From Bacillota bacterium (GTDB lineage: Bacteria; Bacillota; Desulfotomaculia; Desulfotomaculales; Desulfallaceae), in NCBI GenBank assembly GCA_023439185.1, contig JAEXOR010000011.1, forward strand, positions 124,001 to 188,000: a DNA stretch of 64,000 nt, given 5' to 3'. The notes beneath the pieces are model-generated. The model ran no database searches. It was not told the DNA's origin and saw nothing but the letters and a program-made list of their open reading frames with translations. A program made the translations under genes and the position numbers. Shown here piece by piece: positions 6,997 to 15,332 of this stretch (position 1 is the stretch's first letter; every line of letters begins with the position of its first letter).

Positions 6997-8784
6997 TTAT
7001 GGCTGCAGTTCGTATTTGCTGATTTTGCGATAAATAGTAGCTCTGCTGATACCCAGTACCGCCGCCGCCTTTTTTTTGCCTTCCTCGGTCCAACCATACA
7101 GCTCCAGGGCACGGATGATGGCCTCCTTCTCCAGTTGTTCAAGGGGAACGATCTCATCATGCATTACCGCCGGCAACGTGGGTTTTTCCCTGCTCTCCCT
7201 GAGTCGGGGCGGCAGGCTTTCAGGCATAATAACTTGGGTTTCCTCCAGGTTGATGGCGTACTCCACGGCGTTAATCAACTCCCGGATGTTTCCGGGCCAC
7301 GGGTAATCCATACACCGTTTTAAAGCTTCATCGCTACAGCGCTCAATCTTTTTGTTCATTAACCCGGCAAAACGCCTGATAAAGTGATCCAATAGCAGCG
7401 GGATATCCTCACGGCGCTCGCGCAGCGGTGGTATAACCAGAGGTATGACGCTAAGCCGGTAATAGAGGTCCTCCCTGAACCTGCCCCGGCGCACCATGTC
7501 CTGCAGATCACTATTGGTGGCGGCGATAACTCTGATATCCACCGACACCATCTGGGTGCCGCCCACCCGTTCAATCTGCCTTTCCTGTAAAACTCTGAGC
7601 AGTTTAGCCTGCAGGTAAAGAGACATGTTGCCGATTTCGTCAAGGAATATGGTGCCCCCGTGGGCCAGCTCAAATTTACCCGGTTTGCCGCCCCGCCGGG
7701 CGCCGGTAAAGGCTCCTTCCTCATAGCCGAATAGTTCGCTTTCCAGCAGATGTTCCGGTATGGCGCCGCAATTAATGGCCACAAAGGGTTTGCGTCCGGA
7801 ACTCCCGGCGGTATGGATGGCCCGGGCAAATATTTCTTTACCGGTGCCGCTTTCACCCACAATCAGCACAGTGGAATTACCGGTGGCAATTTTGGCGGCT
7901 TTGTTAATAACTTCGCGAATAGCTTTGCTTTCACCGATAATATCATTAAAGTCCATCATTTCCTGGGTGGTCACGATCTGATAGGCCAATTTTTGCGCTT
8001 CGCGGAAGTCCCTGAAGGTGGCGACCATGCCGGCGGAACCTTTTTTTTCAGGTTTAATCGGCTTGGCGGTGGTCCAAAAGTGCAGCTTTCTGCCCTGGAA
8101 GTTAAGCAGGTATTCCCGGGCTTTAAACCCCTTACCATCCTTCAGGGCCTCCATAAACATGCTGTCGCCAAAAACTTCCCGGGCTGTTTTACCCACCACC
8201 TGATCCCTTTTTATGCCAAACATGCGCTCCGCCGACAGGTTGAAATTAGTGATTATCCCCTGTTCATCCATGGCCATCACGCCTTCATACACAGAGTCAA
8301 CCACCGCTTCCAGCCTGTTGGCGATGACGATTTTCTCGCGGACCATTTCTCTTTCCAAAACCTTACCGGCGATTAAATCCGCCATGCGGCCGATAAAATC
8401 AAGCAGCGTTTCGTTATTCTCCGTCAGAGTGCGTTTTTGTTCATCGTCGAAGGCCACCAGGCTGATGGTGCCGATCACTTTTTCTTCGGCGGTAATGGGA
8501 TATACGATATAAGCCCGGTAGAAACAGGTTCCCGTCAACGGACAGGAAAGGCATATGGGGTGATAGCCCGGTTCGTTGATAAATACCGGTTTGCCGGTTT
8601 GCAGCACATGCTTGTTGACCAATCCCCGCAGCAGACGGTTGCCCACCCCGGCGCGCACTTTGCCGGTTCCCGCCACCCGCACCAAATTGGCGTCAATTAT
8701 TTCAACCTCCACCTTCAGTGCGGCGGCTATGGCATCCGAGACACGCTGTTCTGTTTCTTTGGCTTCCATCAGGCTCAGTACCAT
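6997..8784 (-). CDS. sigma-54 dependent activator with GAF-like and PAS sensors
   Basis: 595-aa enhancer-binding protein, started at ATG 8784 behind GGGAGA; the longer reading frame runs through a leader hairpin. Order: a GAF-like sensor (about 1-160) with C78-x2-C81-x5-C87, a PAS domain (about 165-280), an AAA+ domain with GESGTGKE and GAFTGA, and a Fis-type helix-turn-helix at the C-terminus. It lies downstream of the kor operon in the same orientation, and kor has a consensus -24/-12 promoter, so kor is its likely target. The cysteine cluster suggests redox, Fe-S or metal sensing, which is inference. Confidence 0.85.
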   Translation of the reverse strand: MVLSLMEAKETEQRVSDAIAAALKVEVEIIDANLVRVAGTGKVRAGVGNRLLRGLVNKHVLQTGKPVFINEPGYHPICLSCPLTGTCFYRAYIVYPITAEEKVIGTISLVAFDDEQKRTLTENNETLLDFIGRMADLIAGKVLEREMVREKIVIANRLEAVVDSVYEGVMAMDEQGIITNFNLSAERMFGIKRDQVVGKTAREVFGDSMFMEALKDGKGFKAREYLLNFQGRKLHFWTTAKPIKPEKKGSAGMVATFRDFREAQKLAYQIVTTQEMMDFNDIIGESKAIREVINKAAKIATGNSTVLIVGESGTGKEIFARAIHTAGSSGRKPFVAINCGAIPEHLLESELFGYEEGAFTGARRGGKPGKFELAHGGTIFLDEIGNMSLYLQAKLLRVLQERQIERVGGTQMVSVDIRVIAATNSDLQDMVRRGRFREDLYYRLSVIPLVIPPLRERREDIPLLLDHFIRRFAGLMNKKIERCSDEALKRCMDYPWPGNIRELINAVEYAINLEETQVIMPESLPPRLRESREKPTLPAVMHDEIVPLEQLEKEAIIRALELYGWTEEGKKKAAAVLGISRATIYRKISKYELQP

Positions 8785-8810
8785 CTGCTGTGCATCTCCC
8801 TTAATAAACA

Positions 8811-8850
8811 AAGATAACGGAGGTCTCAATTTGCAACCCTCCGTTATCTT
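8811..8850 (-). repeat. 13-bp inverted repeat in leader of the sigma-54 activator gene
   Basis: Perfect arms AAGATAACGGAGG and CCTCCGTTATCTT separated by 14 nt, ending 26 nt upstream of the ATG. The minus strand continues TGTTTATTAA. It could be an operator, an attenuator, or a hairpin hiding a GGAGG. Confidence 0.6.
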
Positions 8851-8922
8851 ATCATAAAACATCTGGGCTCAACAATACGGTATTTTCAGGCCCAGCCGCG
8901 AGTACTTATTTTCAAACATTTA

Positions 8923-9462
8923 TTATTCAGCCATCTGCCAGCCTAACTCCAGGGCCCGGCTGTTAATTTCCTCGGTGCCTTTGGGTATTCTGGACATCAA
9001 GGCCTCGGTCAGCGCGTCCCGGGAAACAACTCCGGTAATTCTGGCCACCGCGCCCAACGCCACTACGTTGGCCACCATTTCCCGGCCAATCTCCTCCCTG
9101 GCAACCCGGCTGATGGGCAGCTTGTAAATCCTGCCGTCCACAGCAGGCAGCTCACGCACATATGTAGAATCCGCAATCACCACTCCGCCGCCGGCCAGGT
9201 CGCCGCCGAATTTGTCGCTGGCTTCCTGGCTCATCACCAGCAGCACATCCGGGTTGGACACCTTGGGGTAGTCAATCTCCCCGTCGCCGATAATTACTTC
9301 CGCCCGGCTGGCGCCGCCCCGGGCTTCCGGCCCGTATGACTGGGACTGGATGGAATTCTTTCCGTCCCTTATCGCCGCGTCAGCCAAAATAATCCCGGCC
9401 AGGATCAGCCCCTGCCCACCGGTGCCGCTAAGACGCAACTCCGTTTTATCACCCATGGACAA
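8923..9462 (-). CDS. korC: 2-oxoacid:ferredoxin oxidoreductase, gamma subunit
   Basis: 179-aa gamma subunit of a thiamin-dependent 2-oxoacid:ferredoxin oxidoreductase. The N-terminal LSGTGGQGLILAGIILADAA and QSYGPEARGGASRAEVI segments are diagnostic of this subunit. It is the last gene of korDABC, 11 nt after korB. The complex oxidatively decarboxylates a 2-oxoacid to the acyl-CoA and reduces ferredoxin; the four-gene split with a separate ferredoxin subunit is typical of 2-oxoglutarate enzymes. The exact 2-oxoacid cannot be fixed from sequence alone. Confidence 0.9.
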   Translation of the reverse strand: MSMGDKTELRLSGTGGQGLILAGIILADAAIRDGKNSIQSQSYGPEARGGASRAEVIIGDGEIDYPKVSNPDVLLVMSQEASDKFGGDLAGGGVVIADSTYVRELPAVDGRIYKLPISRVAREEIGREMVANVVALGAVARITGVVSRDALTEALMSRIPKGTEEINSRALELGWQMAE

Positions 9463-9473
9463 AAATCCCCCCG

Positions 9474-10325
9474 TTACTTAACCTTTAATGGCTTAATTGC
9501 AGGCCCTGGCGTTTCCTGCCGGACATCCGCGATTAATTTATCGTAAAGCTCCGTATATTCAGGCGCCTCATGGCTGTGCAGTTCGCCGACGACTATTTTG
9601 CCTGCCAGCTCATCTTTGGACAACCGACCGGCCCGGTTGATATGCACCGCGTTTTCCTTTTGCCATAACAGCATTTCCATGCCGCCCTTCATCTTGTTCC
9701 GCCGGCCGAAGGCGGTGGGACAGGCGGTAACGGCCTCGATCAAACTGAATCCCTTATTTTGGATTCCTTTAACAATCAGGCCGGTCAGCAAATCAGTATG
9801 ATAGGTGGTACCCCGCCCGACAAAAGTGGCGCCGGCGGCACGGGCCAGTTCGGATGCGTCAAACCCGGGTTCGATGGTGCCGTATGGGGCGGTGGTTGCC
9901 TTCTTGCCGGCCGGGGTCAGGGGCGAATACTGGCCACCGGTCATCCCGTAAATGCTGTTATTGAAAAGCACCAGGGTCAGATCTATGTTTCTTCTGGCTG
10001 CGTGGATAAAATGGTTGCCTCCGATGGCGGTGGCGTCACCATCGCCGGAGACCACAATCACGTTTAACTCCGGGCGGGCCAGTTTTATTCCGGTGGCGTA
10101 AGCCAGCGCCCGTCCGTGGGTGGTATGCAGGGTATTGAAATCCAGATAGCCCACCGCCCGTGACGAACACCCGATACCGCCCACGATGACGGTGCGGTCC
10201 TGGTCCAGGTCCAGTTTCTTAATCGCCCGCAGCATGCATCCCAGCACAATGCCGTTGCCGCAGCCCGGACACCACATATGCGGAAACCGGTCTTTACGCA
10301 GATACCGTTCCAGTTCCTCCATCAT
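9474..10325 (-). CDS. korB: 2-oxoacid:ferredoxin oxidoreductase, beta subunit (TPP-binding)
   Basis: 283-aa beta subunit. CPGCGNG near residue 20 supplies cluster cysteines, and the thiamin diphosphate motif runs from GDGDATAIGGNH to NNSIYGMTGGQ. The ATG overlaps the end of korA by 4 nt, so translation is coupled. It would carry the TPP site and the proximal [4Fe-4S] cluster of the complex. Confidence 0.92.
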   Translation of the reverse strand: MMEELERYLRKDRFPHMWCPGCGNGIVLGCMLRAIKKLDLDQDRTVIVGGIGCSSRAVGYLDFNTLHTTHGRALAYATGIKLARPELNVIVVSGDGDATAIGGNHFIHAARRNIDLTLVLFNNSIYGMTGGQYSPLTPAGKKATTAPYGTIEPGFDASELARAAGATFVGRGTTYHTDLLTGLIVKGIQNKGFSLIEAVTACPTAFGRRNKMKGGMEMLLWQKENAVHINRAGRLSKDELAGKIVVGELHSHEAPEYTELYDKLIADVRQETPGPAIKPLKVK

Positions 10326-11470
10326 GCTTGCGCCACCTCCAGGATGGCCTGTAGTATTTCTCCGGGGGCCATCAGTTCGCCGTTTACCCTGTTCACGCCC
10401 ACCACACCTGCCCGGCCACGGACCGTGCGTTCCACTTCAATCCGGTACTGGCCCAGATTCATCTCCGGCACAATAATGGTTTTGGCTTGCCGGGCAAGAC
10501 GCTCAACGCCGGCGGTGGGAAAGGGCCATAATGTCAGCGGCCGGTACAGGCCGGCTTTAATGTTCCGTTGGCGCGCTTCCTTCACCGCCTGCCGGGCCGG
10601 ACGGGCCGCGGCGCCGTAAGCCAGCACCACTATTTCCGCATCGTCCAGCGATCTGGAATCGTCCATCAGAATATCGTCAAGGTTCCGGTTCAGCTTATCG
10701 TGCAAGCGAAGCAGCAAAGTCTCAGCCGTTGCGGGATCGTTGGTGGGATTACCCTTTTCATCGTGCGCCAGCCCGGTGACATGGTAACGGTATCCGGCGC
10801 CGAAATCAGCCATTGTCGGCACCCCGTCTGCAGCGGCCCGGTAGGCGTAATAATCGGCGGGCGCCACTCGGGGTTCCCGTCGGCTGATGATTTCAAGCTC
10901 GTCCGGTTGAGGCAGGACGACTCTTTCCCTGAGGTGGCCGATTACTTCATCCATCAGCAGTATTACCGGCACCCGGTACTTCTCCGCCAGGTTGACTGCG
11001 CGTACCGCCAGGTCATAAGCTTCCCTGACCGAAGAAGGGCATAACGCTATAACAGGGTGATCCCCGTGGGTACCCCAGCGGGCCTGCATCACATCCCCCT
11101 GGGCCGGCGCCGTGGGCATTCCGGTGCTGGGACCGCTGCGCTGCACGTTGACGATCACGCAGGGCGCTTCCACCATGGCGGCGAAACCGATATTTTCCTG
11201 CATTAAGCTGAAACCCGGCCCGCTGGTGGCGGTCAGCGATTTCACACCGGCCAATGAAGCGCCGATAATGGCGGCCATACCGGCTATTTCGTCTTCCATT
11301 TGAATAAATTTGCCGCCCAGTCGGGGCAGCCGTTCAGCCATTATTTCGGCCACTTCTGTGGAGGGCGTTATTGGGTAGCCCGCAAAGAAACGCACACCGG
11401 CCGCCAGGGCGCCTTCCGCCGCGGCCTCGTTCCCCTGCATTAACCGGGCAAGTTCGACAACCCGACTCAT
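10322..11470 (-). CDS. korA: 2-oxoacid:ferredoxin oxidoreductase, alpha subunit
   Basis: 382-aa alpha subunit. The N-terminal GNEAAAEGALAAGVRFFAGYPITPSTE and the central SGPGFSLMQENIGFA motifs are typical of KorA/VorB-type pyrimidine-binding domains. A C-terminal domain II follows. It sits between the ferredoxin-like subunit gene (34 nt upstream) and korB (4-nt overlap). KorA is the likeliest assignment; VorB-type (branched-chain) enzymes are close relatives. Confidence 0.9.
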   Translation of the reverse strand: MSRVVELARLMQGNEAAAEGALAAGVRFFAGYPITPSTEVAEIMAERLPRLGGKFIQMEDEIAGMAAIIGASLAGVKSLTATSGPGFSLMQENIGFAAMVEAPCVIVNVQRSGPSTGMPTAPAQGDVMQARWGTHGDHPVIALCPSSVREAYDLAVRAVNLAEKYRVPVILLMDEVIGHLRERVVLPQPDELEIISRREPRVAPADYYAYRAAADGVPTMADFGAGYRYHVTGLAHDEKGNPTNDPATAETLLLRLHDKLNRNLDDILMDDSRSLDDAEIVVLAYGAAARPARQAVKEARQRNIKAGLYRPLTLWPFPTAGVERLARQAKTIIVPEMNLGQYRIEVERTVRGRAGVVGVNRVNGELMAPGEILQAILEVAQA

Positions 11471-11504
11471 TCCCGGTATCCTCCCTTTCTATATCTTAAC
11501 GGCC

Positions 11505-11795
11505 TTATACGGTTGCGCCGTATGCAGCCGCCGGCTCATCCTTTTTATACCCGGCAAACACTTTAACTTTTTCTTTGCGGGACGGACGGTCGACTGTAAT
11601 CGCCATGTCCGGGCAATGGTCCTCACACCTGCCGCACCCGGTGCAGGCGGCGGGGTTGGTTACGGCGGCCTTGCCGCTGCTGTCCAGCATCAGCACTTTG
11701 TTACCGCACAGGGCTGCGCATATACCGCATCCCTTACACCATTGTTTTTTTACCGCAATTTTGTTATCATCGAACTGTGAAGCTGCTCTGGCCAT
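11505..11795 (-). CDS. korD: 2-oxoacid:ferredoxin oxidoreductase, delta subunit (2x[4Fe-4S])
   Basis: 96-aa ferredoxin-like subunit with two clusters: CKGCGICAALCGNK and CTGCGRCEDHCPDMA. In the first, the usual proline after the fourth cysteine is Gly. It is the first gene of the operon, 63 nt downstream of the sigma-54 promoter. It would carry electrons from the core enzyme to free ferredoxin. Confidence 0.92.
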   Translation of the reverse strand: MARAASQFDDNKIAVKKQWCKGCGICAALCGNKVLMLDSSGKAAVTNPAACTGCGRCEDHCPDMAITVDRPSRKEKVKVFAGYKKDEPAAAYGATV

Positions 11796-11857
11796 TGTTC
11801 ATCACTCCCGGTTTCTGTGCTGTAGAATAACGCGTATAATCATTTGCCTTAATCTAT

Positions 11858-11873
11858 TGCAACAGCCGTGCCA
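11858..11873 (-). promoter_or_regulatory. sigma-54 (-24/-12) promoter of korDABC
   Basis: Minus strand TGGCACGGCTGTTGCA matches the consensus TGGCAC-N5-TTGCA at every defined position. It sits 63 nt upstream of the korD ATG in a 327-nt intergenic stretch (11796-12122). A gene for a sigma-54 activator follows the operon. Confidence 0.85.
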
Positions 11874-12050
11874 TAAGCTTCCCGGTTCAGTCCGTAGGCA
11901 TATATTACCCCAAAGAATGCCGTTTTTAACAGCGGGCGGGCTTTTTGCGGCCGGGTTGAGACCATTGAAAAACTTGAGTAAGTTTATTTTTTTCATCTCA
12001 TAATGACATATTTTCTACTTTAGCCTTTTAAAATCAATAATGCTCTCAAT

Positions 12051-12066
12051 TTGATATTAATATCAA
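12051..12066. promoter_or_regulatory. 16-bp perfect palindrome, possible activator site
   Basis: TTGATATTAATATCAA is self-complementary and is flanked by CTCA and TGAG in mirror positions. It lies about 180 bp upstream of the kor -24/-12 element, the usual distance for an enhancer site, but also 57 bp ahead of the divergent cupin gene. The rest of 11796-12122 shows nothing else clear. Confidence 0.45.
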
Positions 12067-12122
12067 TCTGAGATATTTCAAGTCCATTCAGTCTGATAAT
12101 TATAAAGGGAGGTAAAAAATAA

Positions 12123-12470
12123 ATGGGCGTGGACAGAGTTAAGGACATCAAACCTTTGCCAGTGGAAGCTCCGGGGGCGGCCAATGTACTTAAACGGGTT
12201 CTGGTGGGCCCGCGGCAAGGATGGGACGGCTGGGTAATGCGCCATTTCACCCTGGGGGCGTCGGGATATACGCCGCGTCATGCGCACTCGTGGCCGCATA
12301 TTACATACATCCTCAGCGGAAAAGGCACTCTTTTTTTGGACGGCCATGAAAATGCGGTTGAAGCCGGCTGCACGGCATACATACCTGGCGGAGCCGACCA
12401 CCAGTTTCGTAACACCGGCGAGGATGAATTTTGCTTCATCTGTATCGTACCCGAAGAGGGAGATGTGTAA
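12123..12470 (+). CDS. cupin domain protein
   Basis: 115-aa single-domain cupin. Motif 1 is around HAHSWPHITYILSGKGTLF and motif 2 around AYIPGGADHQFRNTG, with the histidines needed for a metal site. ATG start 8-9 nt after GGGAGG. It is monocistronic, divergent from korDABC and followed by a strong terminator. A metal-dependent isomerase/dioxygenase or a ligand sensor are all possible; the sequence does not decide. Confidence 0.8.
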   Translation: MGVDRVKDIKPLPVEAPGAANVLKRVLVGPRQGWDGWVMRHFTLGASGYTPRHAHSWPHITYILSGKGTLFLDGHENAVEAGCTAYIPGGADHQFRNTGEDEFCFICIVPEEGDV

Positions 12471-12552
12471 AGCCGGTTATAAAAAACCAGACAGCTCATA
12501 CAAGTATAATCCGGGTTAGTGAGTACCGATACCCGGTTTTAGGTGTATCCGT

Positions 12553-12599
12553 CAGGCCTTGGATACCGGGTATTCCCTCGGTATCAGGCCTGTTTTTTT
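12553..12599 (+). terminator. rho-independent terminator after the cupin gene
   Basis: Long stem: CAGGCCT and GATACCG on the 5' side pair with CGGTATC and AGGCCTG on the 3' side, followed by seven T. Upstream bases (GATACCCGG at about 12529) could form an alternative pairing, so attenuation is conceivable. Confidence 0.85.
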
Positions 12600-12698
12600 C
12601 GCCGTCGGCAAAGTGACATTAATAACTAATTTTCATAAGCAGGAATTTTATTTTTTTTACCGAAATTTGTCTTTACGTTAAGGCGGGAGGGAGATCGC

Positions 12699-14120
12699 AT
12701 GTTGCGCGATCTGGTTAAATACCGGCAATTAATAGAGAACATGCCGGATGCGTTTGCGTACTATCAGGTTGTCCTGAATAATGAACATGTCCCCGTGAAC
12801 TCTATCTTCCTGGAAGTTAATAAAGCTTATGAAGCCATGATGGGGCTCTCCCGGGACCAGGTAATCGGTAAAAAGGTCACAGAGGTATACCCGGATATTA
12901 AAGAATCACCTTTTGATTGGATTGGCGCCGGCGCCAGGATAGCCTTTGGTGAAACCACCCGTTTCGAAAAGCATTTCGAACGGGCCGGGAAATGGTACGG
13001 TTTGACCGCTTACAGCGACGAACCCGGCTATGTCGCCGTAGTATTCCGTGATATTACGGAGTTCAAACAAGTGGAGGAGAAACTCCGCCATATCAGCTTC
13101 CATGACGGTCTGACCGGACTTTACAACCGGACTTATATGGAAGAGGAAATGAAAAGGATCGATACCCCGAGGCAGCTCCCCATCAGCGTGATTATTTCAG
13201 ATCTGAACGGCCTTAAACTGGTTAACGACACCTACGGGCACAACGTTGGGGACAAGATGCTCAAGTACACCGCGCACGTGCTGACCAGTTCCTGCCGCAA
13301 GGAAGACCTCATTGCCCGCTGGGGCGGCGATGAGTTTGTCATTCTGCTGCCCCGGACCACGAAAACGAAAACGCTGGGGATCTGTAAAAGGATCAGTGAC
13401 ACCTGCAGTAGTACATATGTTGTAGATATACCCATCTCATTGTCTCTGGGTGTCGAAGTAAAAGAAGGCCCGGAGGTGTCTTTAAAAGATGTCCTGAAAG
13501 CAGCCGAAAACGACATGTACCAGCAAAAGCTTAACGGAAGCCGGAACGCTAAAAACGCTGTTTTAAACAGCCTGCTGAAAACGTTGGGCACGATTAGCTG
13601 CGAAACCCGGGAACATACCCGGCGCATGAGTGAGGTAGCCCTGAAAATCGGTAAGAAAATTGACCTGCCCGATTCGGAATTAACCAGGTTGGGGATCTTG
13701 ACCTCGCTGCATGATATCGGAAAAATAAAGATTCCTAAAAAAGTTTTAACCAAGAAAGAGGCCTTGACCGGAGAGGAATGGGAAATGATCAGGAAGCACC
13801 CGGAGGTAGGGTACCGCATAGCCCGTTCAATGGAAGAATTCAGTCATGTTGCCGAAGATATTTTAGCCCACCATGAGCGTTGGGACGGATCAGGGTATCC
13901 GTTGGGACTAAAGGGGAACAAAATACCGTTACTGGCCCGCATTATGGCCATCGCAGACGCCTACGAGGTAATGACAAACGGAAGGCCTTACAGGGAAGCG
14001 CTGTCTCCAAAGGAAGCAATAGCGGAATTAAAAAGATGCGCCGGTACCCATTTCGATCCCAAGCTGGTTGAAGTCTTTTTACTTTTGCAAGGACGGGCGA
14101 GCTACGACGACGCCGGTTAA
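12699..14120 (+). CDS. PAS-GGDEF-HD-GYP bifunctional c-di-GMP enzyme
   Basis: 473-aa cytoplasmic protein with no membrane segment. A PAS domain (about 8-125) is followed by a GGDEF domain with intact GGDEF at 209-213, then an HD-GYP domain with H337-D338 and GYP at 398-400. An inhibitory I-site RxxD lies at R200-D203, exactly five residues before GGDEF. It could therefore both make and degrade c-di-GMP, with product inhibition of the cyclase. ATG start behind GGGAGGGAG. A c-di-GMP-I riboswitch is present at 36.5 kb. Confidence 0.9.
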   Translation: MLRDLVKYRQLIENMPDAFAYYQVVLNNEHVPVNSIFLEVNKAYEAMMGLSRDQVIGKKVTEVYPDIKESPFDWIGAGARIAFGETTRFEKHFERAGKWYGLTAYSDEPGYVAVVFRDITEFKQVEEKLRHISFHDGLTGLYNRTYMEEEMKRIDTPRQLPISVIISDLNGLKLVNDTYGHNVGDKMLKYTAHVLTSSCRKEDLIARWGGDEFVILLPRTTKTKTLGICKRISDTCSSTYVVDIPISLSLGVEVKEGPEVSLKDVLKAAENDMYQQKLNGSRNAKNAVLNSLLKTLGTISCETREHTRRMSEVALKIGKKIDLPDSELTRLGILTSLHDIGKIKIPKKVLTKKEALTGEEWEMIRKHPEVGYRIARSMEEFSHVAEDILAHHERWDGSGYPLGLKGNKIPLLARIMAIADAYEVMTNGRPYREALSPKEAIAELKRCAGTHFDPKLVEVFLLLQGRASYDDAG

Positions 14121-14155
14121 TGCCGGGCTGCTAAAGCTTAATCTCACACACTCCA

Positions 14156-14830
14156 TTACGGGTACCGGAAGTGCCCCGTAATCTCCCAGCGGGTGAGACA
14201 GTCTTCCTCCCGGGCCATTCCGGCGTTGTGGATAACCAACGGCAGCCCGTCTTTGTTAGTCCGGTCACTGATAATGCCGCAGTGGTCCAGCCCATTGGAG
14301 AATCTCCAGAACACCACATCGCCCCATTGCCATTCAGCCAGCTTTTCTTCATCTGTAGACATGGTGAGGGTTTGGCCGTGCCGCTGGAAAAACTTCACCA
14401 GGTTGGGCACCCGGCGGTGGTCAATGTTGGCATCCGGTCCGTTTAACCCCCAGTTCTGCGGGTACTGGCGGAAGTTGACCCGCATATCCTCATGCACCAA
14501 TTGCTGCAGATCGACCCCCCCGTTGCGAAAGGCCCGGATCACCACATCGGTGCAGGCGCCCACCTCTGTCGGCACGTCGCCGCCCGGGTAATCAACTTGC
14601 CGGTAGGCGGCGTCATAGGTGACTCCTCTTTCGACTTCGCCCCGGGCGCCGATAACCACATGATCATATAAACTCCGTTCTGTGGCCGGAATTTTTTCCA
14701 CCGGTGAAGGTTCCAACCGCTCCGACTGTTCAATCTTTATTTTAGGAGCCTGTTCAAGTCCGGCTGTCTGTCCGCAGCCCGCCGCAAAAACTGTAATTAG
14801 GGCCAAAAACAATACGGCATGCCTAATCAT
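14156..14830 (-). CDS. DUF1287 lipoprotein
   Basis: 224 aa with a lipoprotein signal (hydrophobic run then FAAGCGQ; lipid on C19). The DUF1287 domain follows, with DHVVIGARGEVERGVTYD, GACTDVVIRAF and the C-terminal DVVFWRF/DHCGIISD segments. The Cys of ACTD and the His of DHCG resemble an NlpC/P60-like catalytic pair, so a cell-wall or peptide hydrolase role is possible. Its ATG lies inside the end of the sigma-like gene, so the two are translationally coupled. Confidence 0.8.
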   Translation of the reverse strand: MIRHAVLFLALITVFAAGCGQTAGLEQAPKIKIEQSERLEPSPVEKIPATERSLYDHVVIGARGEVERGVTYDAAYRQVDYPGGDVPTEVGACTDVVIRAFRNGGVDLQQLVHEDMRVNFRQYPQNWGLNGPDANIDHRRVPNLVKFFQRHGQTLTMSTDEEKLAEWQWGDVVFWRFSNGLDHCGIISDRTNKDGLPLVIHNAGMAREEDCLTRWEITGHFRYP

Positions 14831-15266
14831 CGTTCAGACTCGCCGCCTTTTCTGTCAGTCGGTTTTTCAGTTTATACCTGGCCGCCGCGATTGTCGCGGC
14901 CACATCATTTTCGCCGGCCATGGCCACCCCGGCAATTTCAGCATAAGAAAAACCCAGGTGATCCCTTAATATTACCGCGGTTCTTTCGCGGGGCTCCAGT
15001 TTTAAAAGCTCCTTTTGCACCGGGTTGACGTCATCGCCGCCCGCAAGGACCCAATCGGCCGATTCCATTATAAAAGCGCGACACAGACTTTTAACCGCTT
15101 CCGCCGGCGCCGGACTGCTTTTGCCTTCATATTTGCCCAAAGCTTTCTTCACCAGTAATATCGCGGCCTGATGACTGCCGGTCAGCCTGAACCCGGTGGA
15201 ATACATCAGGCTAATCATCTTCTCTGAAGGAACAGCCTTCAACGCCAAATCACCGGCCGCGAACAA
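14823..15266 (-). CDS. sigma-70 region-4-like protein
   Basis: 147-aa protein. The C-terminal half (about 90-140) matches sigma-70 region 4: LEPRERTAVILRDHLGFSYAEIAG, then a degenerate recognition helix. The N-terminal half is short and shows no clear region 2, so it may be an atypical ECF sigma factor or an anti-sigma partner. TTG start behind AGGAGGG. It overlaps the DUF1287 lipoprotein gene by 8 nt. Confidence 0.65.
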   Translation of the reverse strand: MFAAGDLALKAVPSEKMISLMYSTGFRLTGSHQAAILLVKKALGKYEGKSSPAPAEAVKSLCRAFIMESADWVLAGGDDVNPVQKELLKLEPRERTAVILRDHLGFSYAEIAGVAMAGENDVAATIAAARYKLKNRLTEKAASLNDD

Positions 15267-15332
15267 GGATATCCCTCCTATTTTTTATAGCATATTTCAC
15301 AAGTTCACTTAAATATTAAACACACCCGGTGA

